In this document: positions 54,007-62,139 of the stretch, piece by piece
How the letters are laid out: each line of letters opens with the position of its first letter
How positions within the stretch are numbered: position 1 is the stretch's first letter
Source of the DNA: Autumnicola musiva
Lineage (GTDB): Bacteria > Bacteroidota > Bacteroidia > Flavobacteriales > Flavobacteriaceae
Length of the DNA stretch: 64,000 nt
Assembly: GCF_031846585.1 (NCBI RefSeq)
Contig: NZ_JAVRHK010000006.1
Coordinates: forward strand, 176,745-240,744
Reading direction: 5' to 3'
Program-made: the position numbers and the translations under genes
The notes under the pieces: generated by a model
The model's input: only the letters and a program-made list of their open reading frames with translations
Database searches by the model: none
What the model was told of the DNA's origin: nothing

Positions 54007-54501
54007 GTGAAACATATCAATAGTTCTATTAACGAATTGCAGTCTTTATGTGAAGTTGGTGTAATTTCAATGTATAGAATTAGCTGGTGGTTATTAAAGT
54101 ACGAAAATTTTTATCAAAATACTTTAAAAGAAATTCCCATTGCAGAATTACCAACACATAAAGAATTATCTTCTGATATATCAAAATTTAATACCTTATA
54201 CACAGATTTGATTAGTTTGGAAAATTTAAAATATAAAGAAAAAATCTTCCAACAACGATTTGAATCATACAAGAGAATCAAAAGAAAACATCAGAATCTA
54301 AAAAATTGGATGGATATTAATAAAACCGATGCTTTAGAAACTTATTTTGATTTCTGGTTTGAATGGACGAACGAAGAAAACAACACGTTAAAACCTTTCC
54401 TTTCAAATTGGAACCATTTAGATATAACAATTCCTTTAGTAGAATTCAAAAACACCGTGAAAGTTTTGAAAATATTTCATGAGCATTATTGGGAAGAATA
54501 A
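54007..54501 (+). CDS. Hypothetical helical protein at the island end
   Basis: Translation starts at GTG 54007, 18 bases after the end of the GIY-YIG-like frame. The 164 residues are mostly helical and rich in Lys, Asn, Glu and aromatic residues ('TYFDFWFEWTNEENNTLKPF'). I do not recognise a family or motif. It is probably co-transcribed with the preceding gene. It is the last gene of the accessory region. Confidence 0.6.
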   Translation: MKHINSSINELQSLCEVGVISMYRISWWLLKYENFYQNTLKEIPIAELPTHKELSSDISKFNTLYTDLISLENLKYKEKIFQQRFESYKRIKRKHQNLKNWMDINKTDALETYFDFWFEWTNEENNTLKPFLSNWNHLDITIPLVEFKNTVKVLKIFHEHYWEE

Positions 54502-54876
54502 CCTAAGGTAAATTTTAAGAATTTTTATGGCACGAATTCGAACGATTACAAAATAAAAAAGCAATCATATACTACTTTTTTATTCCGGCGAGTTAATTTA
54601 GCAATGCATCTGATTGAAAATCTAAATTGAGTATTTAGAAAAGGAAATTATGAACATATAATATGAACACTTTTTTTCGTAATTAACCCCACATAATAAT
54701 GGAATAGGGCTTTAGACTATTTTATGAACATACTACATTGGATACTTGTAAAATAGAATTAATTATCTAATCATTTAGGTTCTTCAAAATTAATGCTATC
54801 CCACAGTTTCCTTAACTTTTCCAAACTTCATTATAACAGAAAAATAAGGAAATAGATTCAGGATAAATTATAAAAC
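54502..54876. other. Right island boundary region
   Basis: About 375 AT-rich bases without a gene lie before the DUF4251 lipoprotein gene. A perfect 6-bp inverted repeat ctaaat (54622-54627) / atttag (54633-54638) is present. No convincing direct repeat with the left boundary was found by eye, so the right end of the island remains open. Confidence 0.4.
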
Positions 54877-55377
54877 TTATTCATTTTGTTCTTTAAGAGG
54901 CCCAATATTGCCACGATATCTAATCGCATCCCGCTGAGAGCTATTTACCGATATCGTAGTATTTCCATTAGAAAAAATGTTGACTATGAACTGAAGATTT
55001 TCATTGCCATCATTTCCTTCAAACTTTAATTGAAGACCATCTTTGTTTGATTCTTCAATACTTACATTTCTTGGACTGCCTTTAAATTCTATTCCTCCTG
55101 CATCACCATAGCCTCCTCCTGAGTGTCTTACTCCAAAGTATGGTAGAAACACATCTACGCTATCACCTTTAAAACGAATAGAATTTGGATTCCCTATTAG
55201 ATTGATCATGCTGCCCCTTAAAGGTACAGCCCAATCATTTTCTATCTCAAATTTACGGCTATTTACCAACTCTCTATATTCTCCAGATAGAGCCGCTCTT
55301 TTAGAACCACCGCAGGCAGAAAATAAGCACAGGATGAAGGCAAATCCCAACATCAGGACAACATTTAAACTTTTCAT
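54877..55377 (-). CDS. DUF4251-family lipoprotein
   Basis: The ATG at 55377 is chosen because it begins a lipoprotein signal peptide ('MKSLNVVLMLGFAFILCLFSACGG') with the lipobox Cys after Ser-Ala; a frame extending 48 bases upstream is less likely. The mature part is a DUF4251 domain: 'GSMINLIGNPNSIRFKGDSV', 'LPYFGVRHSGGGYGDAGGIEF' and 'ISVNSSQRDAIRYRGNI'. DUF4251 lipoproteins are widespread in Bacteroidota and of unknown role, probably membrane-anchored in the periplasm. This gene marks the return to chromosomal content. Confidence 0.9.
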   Translation of the reverse strand: MKSLNVVLMLGFAFILCLFSACGGSKRAALSGEYRELVNSRKFEIENDWAVPLRGSMINLIGNPNSIRFKGDSVDVFLPYFGVRHSGGGYGDAGGIEFKGSPRNVSIEESNKDGLQLKFEGNDGNENLQFIVNIFSNGNTTISVNSSQRDAIRYRGNIGPLKEQNE

Positions 55378-55505
55378 CCTGGATAAATATCTCATATTCT
55401 GCCTATTTTCAACCTTTATATTCAACTAAATCTTTAGGTTTAATCTCAAAAAAATGTGGGGAAATTCAAAATTTCCTTCTATTTTTCAGTTTTCCCCTCA
55501 TTATC

Positions 55506-55721
55506 CTAGTTATCTTCTCCAAAGGAATTCGTTACATCTTCTATTTCCTTTTTCTGTTCGTTAGTCACTCCTTTTTTCTCTTTTTCAGATTTTAAAGTAC
55601 CGTCCCCTTCCACTTTCATATTTGCATCTTTTTCACTTCTTCCAAAATTGGATGAACGCCTATATTTATCCTGAAAATCAGCGTGATTTTTCTCCTTATT
55701 TTTATTTGTCTTATCTGCCAT
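55506..55721 (-). CDS. Small hydrophilic protein, unknown function
   Basis: This 71-residue protein is extremely rich in Lys, Glu, Asp and Asn and probably disordered. It contains no hydrophobic core or known motif. Small charged proteins of this kind are often annotated in Flavobacteriia, sometimes near stress genes. The ATG is preceded by an AG-rich stretch that could bind ribosomes. It is a probable gene rather than a certain one. Confidence 0.6.
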   Translation of the reverse strand: MADKTNKNKEKNHADFQDKYRRSSNFGRSEKDANMKVEGDGTLKSEKEKKGVTNEQKKEIEDVTNSFGEDN

Positions 55722-55911
55722 ATCTTTTTTCTTTTAAGTTACAATATTGTAGACAAAAGCCAACTTTTTTTAAAAAAAATTAGCAGAATTCCTCTTTCTA
55801 TATATTGCTTATGTATGATGTTGCAAATATTCTAATAACCAAAATTGAAGTTAGCTTTGCCATCATCAATAAGATTATTGTACTTTGCATGACTAATTAA
55901 TTAATGAAAAT

Positions 55912-56853
55912 ATGGCCGCAGGCGGATCAAACATTGCTATATATGGAGCAATAGGAGCTAATACCTTAATCGCAATCAGTAAATTTGTGGCTGCCTTTTT
56001 CACAGGCAGTTCTGCAATGTTGGCTGAAGGAATTCATTCTCTGGTAGATACCGGCAATGGATTGCTACTCCTTTTAGGTATTAAAAAATCTAAACAGAAA
56101 CCAGATAAAATGCACCCTTTTGGCTACGGGAAAGAAGTATATTTCTGGAGTTTTGTAGTAAGCATTCTTATTTTTGCTCTTGGTGGCGGATTTGCCATTT
56201 ACGAAGGCATTCATGCATTGCAGGATCCGCACGTTATTGAAGATCCTACCTGGAACTATATAGTACTGGGTGCAGCCATCCTTTTTGAAGGAACTGCTCT
56301 TTTCCTGGCTTTAAAAACTTTTAATAAATCCCGTGCAAAATCTGGAAATCTTCTTACCAGCATCGCACGTAGTAAGGATGCTGCAACTTTTGCAGTAATT
56401 ATTGAAGATACTGCGGCTGTTGCCGGTTTGAGCATTGCGCTAATTGGAGTATTTCTCTCCCAACAGCTACAGAATCCATATATAGATGGCGCTTCTTCCG
56501 TTATAATTGGTGTTCTACTCCTTGTAGTGGCAATTTTTCTGGCAAAGGAGAGTAAGGGACTACTACTGGGTGAAAGTGCAAAGCCGGAAGTGATTTCTGA
56601 AATTGAAAAAATAATGGATCAAAATATTAATGTGAAGGAATGGTCCCTACCACAAACGATGCATTTTGGACCGGAAAACATACTTCTAATTATAGAGATT
56701 GATTTAATTGATGATCTTAATTTGGAACAGGCTGAAAAAACCATGGAAAGTTTGAGACTTGAAATAAAACAAAAACAGCCAGGCATCAACCAGGTCTATA
56801 TTCAGACTACCAATAATATTAGAAAAAATATCCTGGGAGAAACTTCTGAATAA
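55912..56853 (+). CDS. Cation diffusion facilitator family transporter
   Basis: This 313-residue CDF protein has six membrane helices. Metal-site motifs are 'AEGIHSLVDTGNG' (His-x3-Asp) in helix 2 and 'VIIEDTAAVAG' in helix 5, with 'MHPFGYGKEVYFWS' after helix 2 as in the ZnT-like group. A cytoplasmic domain of ~90 residues follows (from ~210), where 'MHFGPENILLIIEIDL' matches the ferredoxin-like fold. It exports divalent metal (Zn, Fe or Mn) in exchange for protons. It stands alone. Confidence 0.92.
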   Translation: MAAGGSNIAIYGAIGANTLIAISKFVAAFFTGSSAMLAEGIHSLVDTGNGLLLLLGIKKSKQKPDKMHPFGYGKEVYFWSFVVSILIFALGGGFAIYEGIHALQDPHVIEDPTWNYIVLGAAILFEGTALFLALKTFNKSRAKSGNLLTSIARSKDAATFAVIIEDTAAVAGLSIALIGVFLSQQLQNPYIDGASSVIIGVLLLVVAIFLAKESKGLLLGESAKPEVISEIEKIMDQNINVKEWSLPQTMHFGPENILLIIEIDLIDDLNLEQAEKTMESLRLEIKQKQPGINQVYIQTTNNIRKNILGETSE

Positions 56854-57160
56854 CATTTCATCTTACTGCAAGTTCAGCAAGCGTAGTGATTTTGATTAGA
56901 AATAAATTCATGAAGCGTATATAGCCTAAAAATGAATCAGTTTCATTTTACAAATCAACACTAATAATATGAACCCATCTTCTATTTTTTGTGTAAATGC
57001 TAAAAACAGTTTTTATGTATCTTTCTTCTGAAGAAAGTATTCATCAGCAAAAATATAGACGGGTATTTTCAGTTCCTGCCATTATCAAAAGGCTATCTTA
57101 AATATTTCTCAATAAAGGCATAATTTGCTTGGAGAGCTCTCCTAATTTGGGTTAATTGTG
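56854..57160 (+). promoter_or_regulatory. Leader region of the hibernation-factor gene with two palindromes
   Basis: ctttcttc-t-gaagaaag (57021-57037) is a perfect inverted repeat, and ggagagctctcc (57131-57142) is a perfect 12-bp palindrome ending 18 bases before the ATG. The second contains the only Shine-Dalgarno-like GGAG, so folding could control translation. No gene is seen in the stretch. Confidence 0.4.
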
Positions 57161-57478
57161 ATGAATAAAAATAATTTTATGGAGACTATATTTGAATTTG
57201 TTCACTTACAAAAAAGTGAACGGCTTGAGGAATACACTCAACAAAAATTAGATAAACTCGAAACCAAATACGATTTTATCGTAAGGGCTGAAGTGCATTT
57301 TAAAAAACAGGATGGACAGGAGCCCGATGGCTTTATTTGTAATATAAAACTTAGTGTTCCAGGACCACAGTTGTTTGTAGAATCTAATAAAGATAGCTTT
57401 GAGGCTGCCGTTACTACTTCGGTACGGGATCTACAAAAACAGCTGGAAAAGCAGAAAGCAAAAATGAAAACCCGTTAA
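57161..57478 (+). CDS. Ribosome hibernation-promoting factor, HPF/RaiA family
   Basis: The ATG at 57161 is preferred to the GTG one codon upstream, giving 105 residues. It is a short HPF/YfiA-type protein with 'YTQQKLDKLETKYDFIVRAEVHFKK' and 'ICNIKLSVPGPQLFVES...FEAAVTTSVRDLQKQLEKQK'. It binds the 30S decoding region and stabilises inactive ribosomes in starvation. It lacks the C-terminal dimerisation domain of long HPF. A strong terminator follows. The leader holds palindromes that may respond to growth state. Confidence 0.9.
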   Translation: MNKNNFMETIFEFVHLQKSERLEEYTQQKLDKLETKYDFIVRAEVHFKKQDGQEPDGFICNIKLSVPGPQLFVESNKDSFEAAVTTSVRDLQKQLEKQKAKMKTR

Positions 57479-57500
57479 GGAAAATTTTCCGAAAATATTT

Positions 57501-57534
57501 AAACCCCTTTGCTTAATGCAGAGGGGTTTCTTTT
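57501..57534 (+). terminator. Intrinsic terminator after the hibernation-factor gene
   Basis: aaacccctttgc (57501-57512) pairs with gcagaggggttt (57518-57529) around a 5-base loop, with one T-G pair, followed by cttttt. Confidence 0.88.
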
Positions 57535-57579
57535 TGTTTAAAATTTAATTTATTGAGCTTAGGTGTGAAAGGTGATAAT

Positions 57580-59616
57580 TTATTTTACCTGTTGTCTTGA
57601 ATTGCCCGTAACTGTATTTTTATGATCAGCATTTACTTCTTCATTACTTAACCTGGCTTTAAATTCATTAATAATTCCTCCTTTCAATAGAATATTGATC
57701 TGCCGGTCGCTCATAGAGTGTTTAACCTCAAATTCTATCGGTTCACTGCCCTTCTCCTCTTTCTGAACCCGAACAGTTATATTTTTCCTGTTCTCTACAT
57801 CTTCGCGAAGATTTTTAAAGCTGACCACATCACCCTGTTTAATTTTATCATAATCATCAAGATCGATAAATTCAAGAGGAAGAATTCCAAAATTCACAAG
57901 ATTTTGCCAGGCAATACGCGCATAAGAATTAGCTATTACTGCTACCTGTCCCAAATATTTTGGAGCCAGTGCGGCATGTTCCCTACTGGAGCCCTGGGCA
58001 TAATTATCTCTGGCTACAACTATATGCCCTCCAAAATCATCTTTTGCTTTCTGGGCCCTGTCGTAGAAACTTTTATCTATAACCGAATAGGAGAATTTAC
58101 TTATTTCAGGTAAGTTACTTCTAAAAGGTAAAACTTCAGCTCCTGCTCTAAGAATTTCATCTGTAGAAATATTATCCTCCATTTTTAACAATACCGGTAC
58201 ATCGGCACTATCCACCAATGGCTGAATTTCAGGTAAAGATTTAATGTTTGGACCTTTTTTTAGTTCCACTTCTTCTCCTTCTTCCGCAGGTGCCACCAAC
58301 ATATCGGTGTTAATAATTTCCATTTCCGGTTGCTCATATTTTGGATAGGTCATATCAAATAACTTTTCCAAATCGCGAGGATCGGTAATTTTACCTGTTA
58401 ATGCTGAAGCTGCCGCTGTTTCCGGGCTGCATAAATGTACCTGATCGTCTTCTGTTCCAGATCTGCTTGGGAAGTTTCTTGGCATAGTACGTAAACTAAT
58501 AGTTCCTGAAGCAGGCGCCTGGCCCATTCCTATACAGCCCATGCATCCTGACTGGTGGAATCTTCCTCCTGCAGTAATAAGGTTTGCAAAAGCACGGTTT
58601 TCAATCATATTTTGAATAATCTGCCTGGAGGTTGGATTAATATCAAAGGAAACATCACTATGGACTGATTGTCCGTTTACAATGGCACCTGCAATCCAAA
58701 AATCCCGAAGGCCGGGGTTGGCCGAAGATCCTATTACCACCTGACTAATTGATTTTCCAGCCACTTCGCTTACCGGTACTACGTTCCCCGGGCTTGTTGG
58801 CAAAGCAATTAATGGTACAAGTTCATCAAGGATAATCTCATCATGCAAATCATATTCACAGCCTTCATCAGGCAGTAATTCTCTCCAGTCTTCTTCTCTG
58901 TGCTGTGATTTCAGGAATCTTTTTGTTTCAATATCACTAGGGAAAACGGTAGTTGTGGCTCCCAGCTCAGCTCCCATATTTGCAATCACATGGCGGTCCA
59001 TAGCACTTAAATATTTCAGGCCTTCCCCATAATATTCTATCACTTTACCCACACCGCCTTTAACATCATACCTGCGCAGCATTTCCAGGATAACATCTTT
59101 GGCACTTACCCAATCGGGTAGTTTCCCTGTTAATTTTACCCCCATTACCTGTGGCATCTTTACGAAATAAGGTTGTCCCGCAATGGCAGCAGCAACATCC
59201 AATCCTCCCGTACCAATGGCGAGCATACCCAAAGACCCGGCTGCCGGCGTATGGCTGTCAGACCCAACCATGGTTTTGCCAGGTTTACCAAAGCGTTCCA
59301 TGTGGACCGGATGGCTAACACCATTTCCGGGACGGCTAAACCATAATCCGAATTTCTGAGCGGCACTAAGTAAAAACAGGTGATCATCGGCATTTTTAAA
59401 GTCGGTTTGCAACAGGTTATGATCAACGTATTGCACCGCAACTTCAGTCTTGGCTTTTTTAAGTCCCATAGCTTCAAGTTCAAGCTGTACCAGAGTTCCC
59501 GTAGCATCCTGAAGTAAGGCCTGATCAATTTTTATCCCAATTTCTTTTCCGGGAGTCATTTCCCCTTCAAGAAGATGTTCTTTAATAAGCTTTTGAGTTA
59601 CATTTAATTTTGACAT
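57580..59616 (-). CDS. Aconitate hydratase, short Bacteroidota subtype
   Basis: The ATG at 59616 ('MSKLNVTQKL') is chosen; the frame extends 60 bases upstream without support. The 678 residues show aconitase motifs 'VGSDSHTPAAGSLGML' (~118-132), two iron-sulfur Cys in 'SGCMGCIGMGQ' (358 and 361), 'SLRTMPRNFPSRSGT' and the swivel domain 'YAQGSSREHAALAPKYLG'. The position of the first cluster ligand, usually 'SCTN', reads 'GSSANPG' (Ser298). It should interconvert citrate and isocitrate in the TCA cycle, but the missing Cys makes another hydro-lyase activity or an alternative ligand possible. It is monocistronic. Confidence 0.88.
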   Translation of the reverse strand: MSKLNVTQKLIKEHLLEGEMTPGKEIGIKIDQALLQDATGTLVQLELEAMGLKKAKTEVAVQYVDHNLLQTDFKNADDHLFLLSAAQKFGLWFSRPGNGVSHPVHMERFGKPGKTMVGSDSHTPAAGSLGMLAIGTGGLDVAAAIAGQPYFVKMPQVMGVKLTGKLPDWVSAKDVILEMLRRYDVKGGVGKVIEYYGEGLKYLSAMDRHVIANMGAELGATTTVFPSDIETKRFLKSQHREEDWRELLPDEGCEYDLHDEIILDELVPLIALPTSPGNVVPVSEVAGKSISQVVIGSSANPGLRDFWIAGAIVNGQSVHSDVSFDINPTSRQIIQNMIENRAFANLITAGGRFHQSGCMGCIGMGQAPASGTISLRTMPRNFPSRSGTEDDQVHLCSPETAAASALTGKITDPRDLEKLFDMTYPKYEQPEMEIINTDMLVAPAEEGEEVELKKGPNIKSLPEIQPLVDSADVPVLLKMEDNISTDEILRAGAEVLPFRSNLPEISKFSYSVIDKSFYDRAQKAKDDFGGHIVVARDNYAQGSSREHAALAPKYLGQVAVIANSYARIAWQNLVNFGILPLEFIDLDDYDKIKQGDVVSFKNLREDVENRKNITVRVQKEEKGSEPIEFEVKHSMSDRQINILLKGGIINEFKARLSNEEVNADHKNTVTGNSRQQVK

Positions 59617-59754
59617 AGTTAGACATTTTAAGTTTAAAATATCAAATTTGATCCAGATGCAGAGAGCATTTAACAATATCTTATAGGTAACGATCTGCCA
59701 GAAAAATTACTTTGGTTGATTTTTACATTAATTAAAATAGAAAAAACAATATAA

Positions 59755-60372
59755 ATGGATATAATTATTAAGCGCGCTATTGTTGGCGGAGTGGTTTCTA
59801 CTATCGTAATGGGAACCGGAACTTTTATTTTAGGAGAAATGTCTGGTTATAAAGCCATGGAACTCCTCTCCTCTTCCCTCTCCGGAATAAATATGTTATG
59901 CAATACAGTAATCCTTGGGTCTTCCACTATCCTGGCATTAATGCTCACGCTGCTTAGTATAAGCCGGTCTGCCGATTCCAGCCTTACCAAAAAACATTAT
60001 CGTGATGTGCTGAGACTGGCTAAATATGACACCATTCTTATCATAACGGCAGTTGTCACTTTTCTTATGCTGAATCTGCCTATTATCCAAAGCCAGGAAG
60101 TGCCGGAGAACTGGTATGTTAGCATATATTACGTAAGTCTTGGTATGGCGGCTATTCTGGGAGGCGGACTCATTGCCATTGTTACAATGCTTTATGGAAC
60201 CATTGCTAACATTATACTTATTGTAGGTCTTGGGGTAAAAGATCATCCTCTTGTAAATTCCAAAGATTCCGATAAAGCAAGAAAAGAAGATGAGGAAAAA
60301 AGGAATGAGCAAAAGCGGAATGACGATCAGGCTGAACAGCAGCATAAAGAGAGACAGAAAGAGAAAGTGTAA
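59755..60372 (+). CDS. Membrane protein of unknown function
   Basis: The 205 residues have four hydrophobic helices (~8-28, 42-66, 93-112, 123-158, the last possibly two) and a very charged C-terminal tail of ~40 residues rich in Lys, Glu, Asp and Gln. No family is recognised. It is divergent from the aconitase gene. It probably sits in the inner membrane with the tail in the cytoplasm. A small stem, cctgc (60421-60425)/gcagg (60431-60435), follows without a T-run. Confidence 0.65.
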   Translation: MDIIIKRAIVGGVVSTIVMGTGTFILGEMSGYKAMELLSSSLSGINMLCNTVILGSSTILALMLTLLSISRSADSSLTKKHYRDVLRLAKYDTILIITAVVTFLMLNLPIIQSQEVPENWYVSIYYVSLGMAAILGGGLIAIVTMLYGTIANIILIVGLGVKDHPLVNSKDSDKARKEDEEKRNEQKRNDDQAEQQHKERQKEKV

Positions 60373-60498
60373 AAGAAAAAGACCATTCGAAAATACCCCT
60401 GTTCAAACTCTCTTCCCGAACCTGCAAAACGCAGGCTGTGAAATGAGCCAGATGATATTTTGAAATGGCCTTTCAAAATACTTTTTAAATAGAATAGC

Positions 60499-61215
60499 CT
60501 AGCTCCTGCTCAAATTACCAAGAATATCAATTTGCTGGCCTTCTTCAAGATTGAATCCTGGTTTTCCTTTTCTTGGAAATAAGTATCTAAATGGGTCCTC
60601 AAATGCGCTCCAACTTTCGGCAAGTCCATAATCATTGTTTTTACTTTGATTTTCAGGACGCTTAAAAGTATTTAAATCAGAATCATATGGAGATCCTACG
60701 GCATCCTCACCTGGAAAAAGCATCCCGTCATTTATTTCAGAATAAACAAGTACAGATTCTCCTCCGTTCCCTGGAAGGTCTATAACCTTCAATCCAAAAT
60801 CTTTCAAAACTGTCTCTTTCGCGGTGATATCCTTGGTTTTAAAATTATCTTTCATATTATTTCTAGGATGCGCAAAAACAGGAGCTCCTCCTGCATCTTC
60901 AGAAATAGTAGCCAGATCGGCATAAGCAGAATCTAAAATACCATCACAGGTAAGTAATATTCCTTTTATTCTATAGCCGTCTTCAACAAGTTTTTTAACA
61001 GCCTTTTTAGTAGATTCTTCCACAACATCAATAAGGATCATATCCTGGCGGTTAAGATGTCTAATAGCATACCCCTGGTTAAACACACCATCTTTTTCTT
61101 CTCCTTTAATAATAAATGTATCTGGTATCAACTTCAGAAATTTTCCGGTTTCACCTTTCTGAACAAATTCAGCCGACTGGCTGTGTATAACCTCCATCTT
61201 ATCTACAGTCTTCAT
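60499..61215 (-). CDS. Metallo-beta-lactamase-fold protein with degenerate metal site
   Basis: The 238 residues show an MBL-type order: 'QGYAIRHLNRQDMILIDVV', 'GYRIKGILLTCDGILDSAY' and 'PVFAHPRN', then 'PGNGGESVLVYSE', 'MLFPGEDAVGS' and a C-terminal extension. The usual metal motif HxHxDH is replaced by 'TCDGILD', so most zinc ligands are absent. It may be a non-catalytic homologue. The gene is on the same strand as the following PPTase/ACP/ketosynthase operon but 93 bases away, so co-transcription is unlikely. Confidence 0.65.
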   Translation of the reverse strand: MKTVDKMEVIHSQSAEFVQKGETGKFLKLIPDTFIIKGEEKDGVFNQGYAIRHLNRQDMILIDVVEESTKKAVKKLVEDGYRIKGILLTCDGILDSAYADLATISEDAGGAPVFAHPRNNMKDNFKTKDITAKETVLKDFGLKVIDLPGNGGESVLVYSEINDGMLFPGEDAVGSPYDSDLNTFKRPENQSKNNDYGLAESWSAFEDPFRYLFPRKGKPGFNLEEGQQIDILGNLSRS

Positions 61216-61308
61216 ATAATCTTGGATTTTAAATTAGTTTTCTCAAGATACAAATTCAACAGCTTCTTCTCAAAGATTTTTTAGAAGGGTTTAACTGCGT
61301 TTTAGCAG

Positions 61309-61881
61309 TTAATTAACGGCAAATACAATGGCTGAGAATCTGCCGTGATGGGAAAGTGAAAATGGTATATTTATGCTTTGGATTCCCTGTATTAATTGCG
61401 GAATAGAATAATTGTCTTTATAAATTTTCACCTCTTCTACAGGTAGATTAAAATGTTTGGCCACAGCCGAAATTAATCTTTTCCGCAGGTTAACCTTTTT
61501 ATTAAAAAATTGAATTTTATTTTCTTTTACAGCCGGTGATAAGGCAAAGCAATGTATAAACTCTGCTGAAATTTGGCTGCGGATAAAATATTCGTAGCCT
61601 TCAACAAAAACAGAATATTGCAGTGTGGATTTTTCTAAAGAGGTGAAAACACACTCAAAAATTTTTGGATTAAACTTTCGCCGAAGGCCAAATCTTCGCT
61701 GATGCGCTTTGTAAGCTGCTTCCTTCATCGCCCAAAATAACCAGAATTGATTTTCCTGATTTTTAGCTCTTCTGATTACTTCCTGTTCTTCTTCAGAAAA
61801 TATTTTCCCCTGAAGTCGTGGCCGGTAAATATTACTTTCTAAAGCGGCAAGGCGCAAATCAACAATATCGTTACCTATCAC
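61309..61881 (-). CDS. 4'-phosphopantetheinyl transferase superfamily protein
   Basis: The 190 residues contain 'IGNDIVDLR' (Mg-binding Asp), 'IFSEEEQEVIRRA' and 'FWLFWAMKEAAYKAHQRRFGL' (the WxxKEAxxK signature). The length fits the AcpS/Sfp mid-size type. It transfers phosphopantetheine from CoA to a carrier-protein Ser. The acyl carrier protein gene is 8 bases upstream in the same operon and is the natural substrate, likely for a specialised polyketide-like or aryl-lipid product. Confidence 0.9.
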   Translation of the reverse strand: MIGNDIVDLRLAALESNIYRPRLQGKIFSEEEQEVIRRAKNQENQFWLFWAMKEAAYKAHQRRFGLRRKFNPKIFECVFTSLEKSTLQYSVFVEGYEYFIRSQISAEFIHCFALSPAVKENKIQFFNKKVNLRKRLISAVAKHFNLPVEEVKIYKDNYSIPQLIQGIQSINIPFSLSHHGRFSAIVFAVN

Positions 61882-61889
61882 TTTTATTT

Positions 61890-62138
61890 TTATTCCAGTT
61901 TTCTTAAAATTATTTGTTTTGCATCACCTACGGTAAGCATGCCTTCCATGGATTCATTGTCAATTTCAATATCAAACTCGTCCTCTACATCAAGCACCAC
62001 ATCTACTAAATTAGCCGAATTGATCTTTAGGTCATTTAAAAAATCAGTTTTTTTATTAAAATTCTCCAGGCCTTCTTTGCGCTGCACATAAGGAGTAACA
62101 ATTTTCTTTAAACGTTCTATTATTTCGGTATCAGTCAT
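61890..62138 (-). CDS. Acyl carrier protein
   Basis: This 82-residue ACP has the phosphopantetheine Ser41 in 'DLKINSANLVDVVLDVEDEF'. The usual DSL is NSA, which is typical of specialised carrier proteins rather than AcpP of fatty-acid synthesis. It lies between the ketosynthase gene (1 base gap) and the transferase gene. It holds the growing acyl chain in the cytoplasm. Confidence 0.92.
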   Translation of the reverse strand: MTDTEIIERLKKIVTPYVQRKEGLENFNKKTDFLNDLKINSANLVDVVLDVEDEFDIEIDNESMEGMLTVGDAKQIILRKLE

Positions 62139-62139
62139 T

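Larger units (their letters stand above)
24176..54876. mobile_element. Predicted GInt-type genomic island carrying defence cargo (outer limits)
   Basis: The region begins with a four-gene recombination operon (three tyrosine recombinases and a small coiled-coil protein) and then holds only accessory genes: methylases, kinases, type I restriction, nucleases and a serine recombinase. Ordinary chromosomal genes flank it. The gene layout matches GInts, islands defined by ginABCD at one end. The exact ends are not resolved: I could not find a convincing direct repeat between the left gap (24176-24498) and right gap (54502-54876), so these coordinates are outer limits. The right part could be a second, nested island. 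Confidence 0.65.

Noticed and set aside
24425..54575. Shared octamer tatactac in the left gap (24425-24432) and right gap (54568-54575) as island att repeat
   Set aside because: Eight AT-rich bases are expected to match by chance between two gaps of over 300 bases, and the flanks do not agree.
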